Source: an uncultured Marinilabiliales bacterium
Lineage (GTDB): Bacteria > Bacteroidota > Bacteroidia > Bacteroidales > BM520
Assembly: GCA_937877575.1 (NCBI GenBank)
Contig: CALFIZ010000040.1
Location: 1-10,492 of the forward strand
DNA length: 10,492 nt
Direction: 5' to 3'
Position numbers and translations under genes: made by a program
Notes under the pieces: model-generated
Databases searched by the model: none
Seen by the model: only the letters and a program-made list of their open reading frames with translations
What the model was told of the DNA's origin: nothing
Shown here: positions 1 to 7,385 of the stretch, piece after piece
Layout: the number at the start of each line of letters is the position of its first letter
Numbering within the stretch: the first letter of the stretch is position 1

Positions 1-50
1 CATACGAGATAAGCTAGTGACTGGAGTTCAGACGTGTGCTCTTCCGATCT
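1..50 (+). other. Illumina TruSeq index (P7) adapter contamination
   Basis: These bases match the 3' part of the TruSeq indexed PCR primer as I remember it: the flow-cell segment CATACGAGAT (1-10), a six-base index AAGCTA (11-16, the complement of index TAGCTT, TruSeq index 10), then the read-2 primer segment beginning GTGACTGGAG and ending CTTCCGATCT (17-50). The sequence after base 50 is ordinary coding DNA. This is library-construction sequence left on the contig end, not part of the organism. It is open in the frame of the adjoining minus-strand receptor gene, so gene callers would extend that protein by the artefactual residues RSEEHTSELQSLAYLV. The segment should be trimmed. Confidence 0.98.
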
Positions 51-1100
51 ACCCGGGTCGTAACCGTATTTTTCTATAAGATAGTTTTTAACTCTCTCAA
101 GGTCAGTAACTGTTGTACGTGAAGTGTTTGTAGTTACATCGCCGTCGAAAGTTGGGTCGTTGCCATCGTATGGCTGCCATGATGGGCCTGCATTAACCAT
201 AGGTGAGTATTCACCGTTTACGAAGAAGAATAATTTGTCCTTAATGATAGGACCGCCAACGCTTAAGCCGTAGGTCTGTGAACTGATGTTGGTTGCATTT
301 GCCACAGAGTCACCAGCTACCTTGTAACCGTGTAAGCCAGGGAATTGTTGGAAAGTGTAAACGCTTCCCTTAAATTCATTGGTACCGGATTTTGTGATGG
401 CATTGATGGCAGCACCTGTGAAACGTGACTGACGGACATCGTAAGGAGCGATATTGACGCTGATTTCCTCAAGAGCATCAATGCTTATAGGACCATTGCT
501 GCCACCAGGGAGGTTGCTGCTCAGACCAAAGTTGTTGTTGAAACCTGCACCATCGACTGTGAAGTTGTTGTAACGACTGTCACGACCGCCAAATGACATG
601 CCGGTTGACTGAGGGTTCATTTTTACGAGGTCGTTAATGCTACGTTCAATGGTAGGAAGCATCTCAATATTCTCGGAGGTGATATTGGTGGATGTACCTG
701 ACTTGTTTGAATTCAGAATTGAATTCTCCTGAACAGCAACGATTTCAACTTCGTTGATTGCTACGTTTGTCGGTTTAAGGTTTGTGTTCAATACATAAGT
801 CTCACCCAATTTGAGAGTAATGTTCTCGAATGTTGCAGGATGATAACCGACGAATGAAACGTCAACTCTGTAAGGACCGCCGGAACGTAAACCTTGAAGA
901 TTGAAACGGCCTTCACTGTTTGATGTTGTGCCGTAGGTGGTTCCTGAAGGAACATGTTTTACAACGATTGTTGCTCCCGGTAATGTGCCGTCACTGCCTG
1001 TGATTTTACCGGAGATACCTGATGTTGTTACCTGTGCACTTACAGCAACACTTAACAACATTGAAATTGCCACTAAGGCAAAGCGTAAAATTCTTTTCAT
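51..1100 (-). CDS. TonB-dependent receptor, Oar-like, N-terminal part (partial)
   Basis: This is the first 350 residues of an outer-membrane TonB-dependent receptor; the barrel is lost where the contig runs into adapter. The ATG at 1098-1100 opens a signal peptide (MKRILRFALV, hydrophobic to about residue 20, likely cleavage after VSA at residue 22). Residues about 26-105 form a carboxypeptidase-regulatory-like beta-sandwich (GKITGSDGTLPGATIVV, ending in the NVAINEVEIVA linker), common in Bacteroidetes receptors. A plug domain follows (GTSTNITSENIEMLPTIERS, then FGGRDSRYNNFTVDG), and the start of the barrel is marked by ITKSGTNEFKGSVYTF and GGPIIKDKLFFF. These phrases are typical of the Oar family of large receptors. 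The ligand cannot be told, and no SusD-like partner is visible. The gene is separated from the upstream genes by 213 bases and probably has its own promoter. Confidence 0.87.
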
Positions 1101-1201
1101 ACTTAAAGATTTAATTAATACATAAACTTTTACTAACTCTTTATCTTTCAATTATTTATTTGTTTATTCCGAGTGTTTTTCAAAGCCTTTTTCTTTGGGT
1201 G

Positions 1202-1209
1202 CTAAAGTA
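1202..1209 (-). promoter_or_regulatory. Candidate -7 element for the TonB-dependent receptor gene
   Basis: Read on the minus strand this is TACTTTAG, one mismatch from the Bacteroidetes -7 consensus TAnnTTTG, in the context CTACTTTAGCACCC. It would give a 5' leader of about 95 bases before the ATG at 1100. I see no TTTG at the usual 19-21 base spacing upstream: the nearest lie 11 and 33 bases away, so the call rests on the -7 half alone. The 1101-1313 gap is very AT-rich and holds no supported gene. No convincing terminator for the upstream NlpC/P60 gene was found, so read-through into the receptor is possible. Confidence 0.38.
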
Positions 1210-1313
1210 GTTAAAAATTACAAAAAAATTGTTTTTTTACTCCAAAATCATTATTAACAGGGGTGTTTGTTTTATAACACGCTGAATGTTAGAATGTTGG
1301 TTTATAATAGGGG

Positions 1314-2063
1314 CTAAATGTTAATAAATCTGTTAATAACCTTGATGGTTCTTAACAAATGTGTGTATTCATTGCCATTGAAGATTCCGTTGTTGTCAAT
1401 ATGTTCCACTTTTACTTTCCCGCTGCAGTGAATTATGTGCTCCGAATCCACGAGTATGCCAACGTGAGTGATGCTTTCCTCATCCCCGAAAAATGCGAGT
1501 TCCCCTCCCTTGGCTTCCTGGACTATGCTTAGCGTTTCACCAATGTTGACTTGCTGTGAGGCATCTCTTGGAAGTTTTATGTCGCACATTTTGAAGACAG
1601 TCTGAACGAAACCGGAACAGTCGAATCCCATGAATGTCTTACCGCCCCAGAGATATGGACAACCGATGAATTTTTTTGCCGTTTCCAGAATTGTCTCCGA
1701 GGTGGTGCTATGGGTACCTTTGACGGTAAAATCGTGTCCGTTGACATTGAATCGTCCGTCTTTGTCGGGGACGTTAATTATGCTGCCGGCAGAAACTATG
1801 AACTCATTGTTATTTTCATCAGCAACAGTTATCAACCTGTCTTTGACGGTCATGGTTTCTTGTCGGGTGCCGTTATAATCGGTGAACTGTCGTGCGTCTA
1901 TCCAGCCTTTATACGAGTCGAAATCTGTTTTGACTTGCATCCAGCCTTCGCTGTATTCAATTACTTCGTATGTTTCACCGAAGAGAATCTGTGAGACCAT
2001 TTCCGCGCAGTGTGATTTTTCGGCGCGCATCGGTATTTGTGGGAGAAGTGATATTCCTAACAT
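1314..2063 (-). CDS. SH3b-NlpC/P60 cysteine peptidase, YkfC-like
   Basis: The 249-aa protein is a probable gamma-D-glutamyl-L-diamino acid endopeptidase that trims murein peptides. Residues about 5-60 are a bacterial SH3 domain (PMRAEKSHCAEMVSQILFGE, then GWMQVKTDFDSYKGWID); a second SH3-like stretch runs to about 118. The NlpC/P60 catalytic domain (about 122-245) shows YLWGGKTFMGFDCSG with Cys149, ITHVGIL with His200, and IIHCSG with His212. That Cys-His-His spacing resembles what I recall for Bacillus cereus YkfC. No signal peptide or lipobox precedes the SH3 domain, so it should act in the cytoplasm on recycled muropeptides; this is inference from the family. The start at 2063 gives a full SH3 N-terminus. 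It lies 7 bases after the HD phosphohydrolase and is probably the last gene of the operon. Confidence 0.88.
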   Translation of the reverse strand: MLGISLLPQIPMRAEKSHCAEMVSQILFGETYEVIEYSEGWMQVKTDFDSYKGWIDARQFTDYNGTRQETMTVKDRLITVADENNNEFIVSAGSIINVPDKDGRFNVNGHDFTVKGTHSTTSETILETAKKFIGCPYLWGGKTFMGFDCSGFVQTVFKMCDIKLPRDASQQVNIGETLSIVQEAKGGELAFFGDEESITHVGILVDSEHIIHCSGKVKVEHIDNNGIFNGNEYTHLLRTIKVINRFINI

Positions 2064-2070
2064 TTTTTGC

Positions 2071-4191
2071 TTAATATCTAATTCTTTTATGCATGATGTC
2101 TATCAGATAGTCAATGAATGTGGCTTTTATCTCATTGATGTCCTTGAAAGTGAGTTCAGTGTTAATGAATTGGTTTTCAGCAATCTGAGAGTCAATGATT
2201 GAGTTGACGGTGTTTTTAATCCGCTGTATGGCGGCATTGGGGTCGGCTATGTCGTCCCAGGATTTCGATGCTGCCTGAACTGAATCCGCCATCATTACGA
2301 TAGCCGTCTCGCGGGAGTTTGGCTTATTGTTGCCCGGATAACGGTAATCGTTTTCGTTCACGTTTTCCTTTCCGTACATTTCAACTGCCTTGTTGTAGAA
2401 GAAGCGGTGCATGCGGGTTCCGTGGTGTGTGGCTATAAAACCTGCGATGTCTTTCGGAATGCGGTTTTTCTTGGCCATTTCAACTCCGTCGGAAACATGT
2501 TTGAATATGATGTCTGCGCTTTTCTTAGGGTCGTTGAGCTCATCGTGCGGATTACTGCTTTTGGCCTGATTTTCTGTAAAATAGTTCGGAGCGGACATTT
2601 TGCCTATATCATGATACAGTGCGCCTGCGCGAACCATAAGGACATTTGCGCCTATTCTGCGTGCGGCCCTTTCCGAGAGATTTGCAACTTGTATGCTGTG
2701 CTCAAAAGTTCCCGGTGCCACTTCACTGAACTGCCGTAATAACTTGTTGTTGGTGTTGGCATACTCTATAAGACTGATGTCGGTGGTTTTTCCCGACAGT
2801 TTTTCGATGAAAAAAACGAGTGGCATTGCCGTCAGAGTCAGACCGGCATTAATGAGATAGTAGAAAAGAACAGGGTAGTCGAGATGCATGATGTTGCCTG
2901 TAGTGACGATTTCGCCGAGGATTGTCAAGCCAACGTATGATATGACAATAGGAAAGACTATTGCGAAATATTGGCTGCGTCTTTCGATTTTGGAAATGCA
3001 GGCAATCGTGATTATTCCTGTGATTATGGTTACTAATATGTAATTGAATCCGCCTGTGGTTGCCACTGCTATCAGTAAAGTCGTCAGTAACAGTCCCCAT
3101 AATGCAACTTTGTTGTCGTAAAACGCCCGCAGTATGATGGGGATGATACATACCGGAACTATATACACATACTTGTTATTCAGCAATTGGAGCAGGACTG
3201 CGAGAAGTACGGCTGCACATATTACAAGGGTAATCAGATTGAAGTTTTGCCAGTTTAAGAGCAGATTCTTCTCGTAAATATACAGGTACAGGTAGAATGC
3301 CAGAATTATGATACTGAAATACAGGAAGTTGGCAATACGGACGTTTATCGAGTCGTTGTTCCTGTGAATACTTTCATAGTATGTCTTGAGTGAATTGAGT
3401 TTGTTGTATGTGTCATACGTTATAATCTCATCTTCTGAGACAATCAGGGAACCGCGTGACACTAACCCGTATGTGTCGGAGAGGTTTTTATATCTTTCAT
3501 TTATAATGGCATCCGTCTTGTCTTTGTCGAGAGTTATGTTTTCACGGAGATTGTCAAGGACTATCTTTTCAATCGACAGCGAAATGTCATCGGGAAGGCT
3601 TTTGGTTTTGGATAGGATATATGAAGATGCTTTTTCAGCAGTGTATAATTGTCCTAAGAATGAGTAAGATACGTATTTGCCTTTTTCAAGACAGATTATA
3701 TAAGTCGAGTCTTTGCTTGATATTTCATCATCCAGTTTTATTACACCTGTATTGAGCACATCGGTGAAAGATGATATTATATTCTCGATTTGGCTTGTGT
3801 GATGGCTGTCTTTGTCAACCGTCCTGATGGAGTTTCTGAAGTTGTTTATTTGTTGGTTGGTCAGATTCTCATCAAAAATATAGAAAGGATTGACGTTTCT
3901 TGATATTTCTTTTCTTTCCCTTATCAGTTGTTCGCTTGACTTGTATAACGGGAAACTTATGGGCGCTTCGAGAGTCGGATAATTCCATGTGCCGCCGATT
4001 TCGTATTTGTAATTGAATGTGTTTATATCGGGAATAATGTTCATCGCTATGGCTATTATGGTCAGAAGTATTACAACTCTGATAGCCAGACCTAAATTTC
4101 CGGTTAACATTCTGTCGCGGAAATTCTTCCATGATGATGCCGACTTTTCTGTGTCGTTGTGAGTTGTGCTGTTGTTATTTTGAGGTTCCAT
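2071..4191 (-). CDS. 7TM-HD family phosphohydrolase, PgpH-like (probable c-di-AMP phosphodiesterase)
   Basis: The 706-aa membrane protein has the 7TMR-HDED plan. There is a short cytoplasmic N-terminus, one membrane segment at about 33-53, a large extracytoplasmic region (about 55-285) with an ERKEISRNVNPFYIFDENL motif, then about seven membrane segments between 286 and 462, and a cytoplasmic HD domain. Metal-binding residues are all present: His498 (FEHSIQVANL), His527-Asp528 (YHDIGK), His565 (KHVSDGVEMA), His589-His590 (ATHHGT) and Asp636 (MADSVQA). Order and spacing resemble Listeria PgpH, which hydrolyses cyclic-di-AMP. That substrate is the family inference; nothing in the sequence proves it, and no diadenylate cyclase is in the window. 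The start overlaps the end of the WbqC-like gene by 17 bases, pointing to translational coupling. No residue loss or truncation is seen. Confidence 0.9.
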   Translation of the reverse strand: MEPQNNNSTTHNDTEKSASSWKNFRDRMLTGNLGLAIRVVILLTIIAIAMNIIPDINTFNYKYEIGGTWNYPTLEAPISFPLYKSSEQLIRERKEISRNVNPFYIFDENLTNQQINNFRNSIRTVDKDSHHTSQIENIISSFTDVLNTGVIKLDDEISSKDSTYIICLEKGKYVSYSFLGQLYTAEKASSYILSKTKSLPDDISLSIEKIVLDNLRENITLDKDKTDAIINERYKNLSDTYGLVSRGSLIVSEDEIITYDTYNKLNSLKTYYESIHRNNDSINVRIANFLYFSIIILAFYLYLYIYEKNLLLNWQNFNLITLVICAAVLLAVLLQLLNNKYVYIVPVCIIPIILRAFYDNKVALWGLLLTTLLIAVATTGGFNYILVTIITGIITIACISKIERRSQYFAIVFPIVISYVGLTILGEIVTTGNIMHLDYPVLFYYLINAGLTLTAMPLVFFIEKLSGKTTDISLIEYANTNNKLLRQFSEVAPGTFEHSIQVANLSERAARRIGANVLMVRAGALYHDIGKMSAPNYFTENQAKSSNPHDELNDPKKSADIIFKHVSDGVEMAKKNRIPKDIAGFIATHHGTRMHRFFYNKAVEMYGKENVNENDYRYPGNNKPNSRETAIVMMADSVQAASKSWDDIADPNAAIQRIKNTVNSIIDSQIAENQFINTELTFKDINEIKATFIDYLIDIMHKRIRY

Positions 4192-4750
4192 TGTTAAATA
4201 AGAGGTCGATAATGCTTAGGTTCGGGAAGAAACTGAATCTGTCGGAGAAGACCTGGCAATATTCGTCAAACGGTCCGAAGTCAAATTCCTCGTCTTTGCG
4301 TAAATCCACGTCTGTTTCATCAGGGATTATATATGATGCGGAGAAAGACGCATCATATTGTTTTTCCATGATATTGCAGATGGTTTCGTATGAGTCGATG
4401 CAGACATCCGCAAGAAAATCGTAGTGTTTCTGCCAGATGTGTATGATGTCGTCAATATAGTAGTCGAAAAAGGCGGAGGCCTTGTATGCGCTTAGCACTG
4501 CTCTGTAGTGACGGATTTGCCAGTTCTGGTTGTTGTCGATACGCATGTTTTTGAGCAGCGTGTGGTTTCCGTCAACTTTTTTTACCGGTACCGATAAAGT
4601 AAGCAAACCGTTGCAGGAAAGAATCCTGCAACGGTTGCGATATGTTTGTTTGATGTAGTTTTCGTTGATGTCGAAGACTGCTGGGTCTGAGACATCAAGT
4701 TTGTTCCACCAGCCGACAGGTCCGAAATATGTAACCGGTAAGATAGTCAC
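4175..4750 (-). CDS. WbqC-like family protein, GTG start
   Basis: The 191-aa protein resembles the WbqC-like family, named from an O-antigen locus but biochemically poorly defined. Visible family phrases are ILPVTYFGPVGWWNKL at the N-terminus, NYIKQTYRNRCRIL at about 31-44, then LTLSVPVKK at about 51-59, and a middle stretch rich in aromatic residues. There is no signal peptide or membrane segment, so it is cytoplasmic. The start must be GTG at 4748-4750: the next in-frame ATG falls at residue 69 and would remove the conserved N-terminus, and an in-frame stop lies five codons upstream. It begins 2 bases after the thioredoxin stop and its end overlaps the HD gene by 17 bases, so it sits firmly inside the operon. 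In Bacteroides such genes often follow signal peptidase lepB; here that neighbour is not seen. Function remains open. Confidence 0.8.
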   Translation of the reverse strand: MTILPVTYFGPVGWWNKLDVSDPAVFDINENYIKQTYRNRCRILSCNGLLTLSVPVKKVDGNHTLLKNMRIDNNQNWQIRHYRAVLSAYKASAFFDYYIDDIIHIWQKHYDFLADVCIDSYETICNIMEKQYDASFSASYIIPDETDVDLRKDEEFDFGPFDEYCQVFSDRFSFFPNLSIIDLLFNNGTSK

Positions 4751-4752
4751 AA

Positions 4753-5205
4753 TTATTTTTTGTTATCAGTCAGTAGAAGCTCGTTAATGGCTTGAATTAC
4801 AGTTTCTTTTGGAAGATTGCCCATGCCCATCTGCGGTTTGCCCTTTTTGGGGACGAAGAGAATTGACGGGATGCTTCTCACTCCGAATACGGCGGACAGT
4901 TCTTTCTGCTCTTCGGTGTTGATTTTATAGCAGATTATCTTGCCTTTGTATTCGTTGGCTATTTGCTGAAGGGTGGTTGAAAACATACGGCACGGGCCGC
5001 ACCACGATGCATAGAAATCTATGATGCATGGTTTTTTGCCTTCATATACGAATTCTTGAGGGTTCTTCTCATAATTCCATACTTCCTTCAGAAACATCTC
5101 TTTTGTGAGATGCACTATCTCAACGTCCTTGTCATTCTGCCCGAAGGCAATGTTTGATGTCAGACATACGAGAACTGTAACAAGTGTTATTAATGCTTTT
5201 TTCAT
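4753..5205 (-). CDS. Exported thioredoxin-fold protein (TrxP-like)
   Basis: The 150-aa protein begins with a signal peptide (MKKALITLVTVLVCLTSNIA, likely cut around residues 20-22), so it is periplasmic. The thioredoxin domain holds the active site YASWCGPCR with Cys69 and Cys72, and the cis-proline loop SIPS with Pro113. The FVYEGKKPCIIDFYASWCGP arrangement is like the periplasmic TrxP of Bacteroides fragilis. An odd third cysteine (Cys60) sits nine residues before the active site. The canonical WCGPC motif suggests a reductase or general disulfide exchanger, but direction cannot be read from sequence. Its ATG overlaps the TGA of the upstream C10 protease in an ATGA junction (5202-5205), so the two are probably co-translated. 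A role in keeping the protease's cysteines correctly paired is a reasonable inference, not shown. Confidence 0.92.
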   Translation of the reverse strand: MKKALITLVTVLVCLTSNIAFGQNDKDVEIVHLTKEMFLKEVWNYEKNPQEFVYEGKKPCIIDFYASWCGPCRMFSTTLQQIANEYKGKIICYKINTEEQKELSAVFGVRSIPSILFVPKKGKPQMGMGNLPKETVIQAINELLLTDNKK

Positions 5206-7325
5206 TCTACAACAAATTTCTTTGTGGCCACACCGTTATTGCTGGTGAATCTGACAACATACACACCTGCCGGTAATGAGCTGATATTTATGCTGCTTGT
5301 GATGTCAGAGCTGCAAATAGTGTCTTCGGCAACTATCATGCCATTGGAGTTGGCTATCTGGTATTTGATGTCCTGTGCCTCTATATTCGGCATGGTGATG
5401 TATAGCTTGTCGGTTGCAGGATTCGGATGGATTCTGATATCATCAAGACCGAATTCTCTCATGCCATCATAACTCCAGTCGGCAAAATAAACTGAGAATC
5501 CGTTGCCTTCTTCGATGAAGCCGTCGGTTCTGAAAACCAACTGGAAACCTTTGTTTCCATAGTTTATGAGTTCATCCGGTGTTGTGCCGTAGAATGTGTA
5601 GGACTCTTCAGTGTCGAAGTCGGTTATGGTCACGAAATCGTTTTCATCGTAGGTGTTAAGGTAGTTGAACTTGATATATCCGCCGTCTGTTGAACCGGGA
5701 TAGATGCAGTTCCAACGGCACAGGGTCTTAGGATTGTAGTGCTTGTCCTCAGGATTGCTGACGATAGTGCCGTATATTGAATTTATAGGATTGGTGGTAT
5801 TGCAGTATTTCTGTCTTGAGGTAGTGTATTTGAACACGAATCCAGGAGCTGAATTGTTGCCGTAGAATTCAACGAACATCTTGTTGCCTGTTGAAGTCAG
5901 CGAGCCCGGTGTGTCACCGTTTGTGTAAGATGCGAGAAGTTCTGCGTCAGTGTCGCTGCCGTCATAAACGTTTACCACGTCGCCTTCCGCAATGTCGAAT
6001 GATTCCCATGACAGTGTGATGGTGTTGATAGTGTCATATTCCGACTGCGGATTGATGAGCCATGTGTTGTATGTTCCCGGGAGATAGTATTCCACAGGGC
6101 CTGAACCGTCATCGACTCTGCCTACTTTTGAGGTGACTTCCACGTTTTCGAAATATACCGGATATTCTGATGCATCTGGGTAGAAATCTTTAACAACACC
6201 CTGATCTTGTGAGAAACCGTCCGGAGAGCTTGAAGTGTACCAGGAATTCATATATCCGCCCCAGTTGAAGTTGAAGTGGAATGTCTTGTTGTTCCCAACT
6301 ATACGATATCCGTCGCAATTGAATGCGTGGCCGCCTTCAGAAGGACTATGGCCGCTGTAATACAAAGGATAGCCGCTGTCAAGCTGGTCAATCAGCATGG
6401 ATTCCCATGTGTTTGTATTTGATTTGGCGATGTATGATGCGTATGGGTATTTGAAGTGCTCGTGCAATGCTGCAGGAACATCTGTGGAATAAGCACCTGA
6501 ACCGTTCGGGTCGAACTGCATTCTTACGCTGACACCGCAGTGATACTGTATGAGAGCTATGTTCAGCACTGCATCTGTTTCATCGTTCTTTGAGACTGAT
6601 GTGGGCATTGCCTTCCAGTCATAATATGCTTCATCGTAGTATGCGCTCTGCATGCCATAGCCGCTGCAATAGTAGTTTGAATGACCTTCGCCGACGTATG
6701 GATATCCCCAGTAGAACATCTGAACGGCCATTGCGGTTGCCACACAACCTGCGTAGCATCTTCCGCCTGAGCCGCCTGCACTGCACACCGGAGCGTAATA
6801 GTTGTAAGGATAATCCTGATTCCATGTGGCTGTGATTAGAGGACCCACTTCAACATCTTCTTTTGCAGTGATTAACTCTGTTGCATTGTCAGTCGTATAG
6901 GTGTTCCATTCCTCAGCAACTGCAGGTTCCTGCACTGCTTTTGATGTTATAAGGTCTTTTATTCCATACATCAGGCTGGAAATGAACGATTTGTAGTTGT
7001 GGCCGTAAGCTTCCATGTCAAACTTTACACCTTCTTCATAGCAATATCCCAGTACAGGATACATGGCATCATCGGCAGATACAAGGACAAAACCGCCGCC
7101 TTCAATGTCGAATACATACATGACAGGTATTTCATCAACACTTTTTACGTATGAGTCGGAAAAACTGATGGCATCAATCGATATTGGAGTATCGAAATAA
7201 TGTGCCTGCTGAAAATAATAGTTTCTTGCGACTTTCTCGGCTGTTGTCTCGTCAACGTTTTTTGCTGACAAACCTATTGCCGACAGCGCAATTAAGCTGA
7301 ATGTTAGTAGAGATTTGAATTTCAT
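5202..7325 (-). CDS. Secreted C10 cysteine protease with CUB-like and T9SS sorting domains (copy 1)
   Basis: The 707-aa zymogen is of the streptopain/interpain (C10) family. In order: signal peptide about 1-21; inhibitory pro-region about 22-160 (TAEKVARNYYFQQ, then GFVLVSADDAMYPVLGY); catalytic domain about 165-385 with nucleophile Cys194 in YAGCVATAMA, His333 in GGHAFNCDG and Asn352 in FHFNFNWGG (aligned with Asn356 of SpeB); two CUB-like beta domains, about 403-505 and 508-617; and a type A T9SS sorting domain about 630-707 (IHPNPATDKLYI, LPAGVYVVRF, ending KKFVVE). It is therefore exported by Sec, crosses the outer membrane by T9SS and is probably surface-bound. All catalytic residues are intact. 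A -7 promoter match lies 48 bases upstream, and the stop overlaps the thioredoxin start. Extra cysteines in the catalytic domain (181, 190, 220, 263, 337) are notable. Target proteins are unknown. Confidence 0.93.
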   Translation of the reverse strand: MKFKSLLTFSLIALSAIGLSAKNVDETTAEKVARNYYFQQAHYFDTPISIDAISFSDSYVKSVDEIPVMYVFDIEGGGFVLVSADDAMYPVLGYCYEEGVKFDMEAYGHNYKSFISSLMYGIKDLITSKAVQEPAVAEEWNTYTTDNATELITAKEDVEVGPLITATWNQDYPYNYYAPVCSAGGSGGRCYAGCVATAMAVQMFYWGYPYVGEGHSNYYCSGYGMQSAYYDEAYYDWKAMPTSVSKNDETDAVLNIALIQYHCGVSVRMQFDPNGSGAYSTDVPAALHEHFKYPYASYIAKSNTNTWESMLIDQLDSGYPLYYSGHSPSEGGHAFNCDGYRIVGNNKTFHFNFNWGGYMNSWYTSSSPDGFSQDQGVVKDFYPDASEYPVYFENVEVTSKVGRVDDGSGPVEYYLPGTYNTWLINPQSEYDTINTITLSWESFDIAEGDVVNVYDGSDTDAELLASYTNGDTPGSLTSTGNKMFVEFYGNNSAPGFVFKYTTSRQKYCNTTNPINSIYGTIVSNPEDKHYNPKTLCRWNCIYPGSTDGGYIKFNYLNTYDENDFVTITDFDTEESYTFYGTTPDELINYGNKGFQLVFRTDGFIEEGNGFSVYFADWSYDGMREFGLDDIRIHPNPATDKLYITMPNIEAQDIKYQIANSNGMIVAEDTICSSDITSSINISSLPAGVYVVRFTSNNGVATKKFVVE
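6795..6824 (-). repeat. 30-base near-identical block shared with the other protease gene, unit 1
   Basis: This block matches 8979-9008 at 29 of 30 bases. It encodes WNQDYPYNYY at residues 168-177 of the protease, just before the catalytic cysteine. The two blocks are 2184 bases apart, exactly the distance between the two start codons. It marks gene duplication rather than a mobile repeat. Confidence 0.8.
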
Positions 7326-7372
7326 TTTAATATGGTTTTGATTTAAAAAAAATACCTTTAATTAATGGACTG

Positions 7373-7380
7373 CAAATTTA
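7373..7380 (-). promoter_or_regulatory. Candidate Bacteroidetes -7 promoter element for the protease 1 operon
   Basis: On the minus strand the site reads TAAATTTG, a full match to the Bacteroidetes sigma-ABfr -7 consensus TAnnTTTG, in the context TAAATTTGCAG. It is 47 bases before the protease 1 ATG, implying a leader of roughly 40 bases, and lies 5 bases past the stop of protease 2. No clear TTTG is found at the expected -33 spacing, which would fall inside the end of the protease 2 gene. If real, it lets protease 1, thioredoxin, the WbqC-like gene, the HD protein and NlpC/P60 be transcribed apart from protease 2. No terminator hairpin is seen in 7326-7385, so read-through could also occur. 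Confidence 0.55.
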
Positions 7381-7385
7381 TAAAA

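Noticed and set aside
937..1125. Plus-strand ORF of 62 aa opposite the receptor start
   Set aside because: It is antisense to the signal peptide and regulatory-like domain of a well-supported receptor gene and has no recognisable feature.
1263..1280. Possible terminator hairpin after the NlpC/P60 gene
   Set aside because: Only a 5-base stem (GTGTT with AACAC) around an 8-base loop, AT-rich and with no U-tract placed correctly for minus-strand transcription.
1630..2202. Three overlapping plus-strand ORFs of 82-106 aa
   Set aside because: They lie antisense to the NlpC/P60 gene and the end of the HD gene, both with intact catalytic motifs; no family likeness is seen.
2407..2739. Plus-strand ORF of 110 aa
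   Set aside because: It is antisense to the conserved HD domain, whose codons explain the sequence; the composition looks like a shadow frame.
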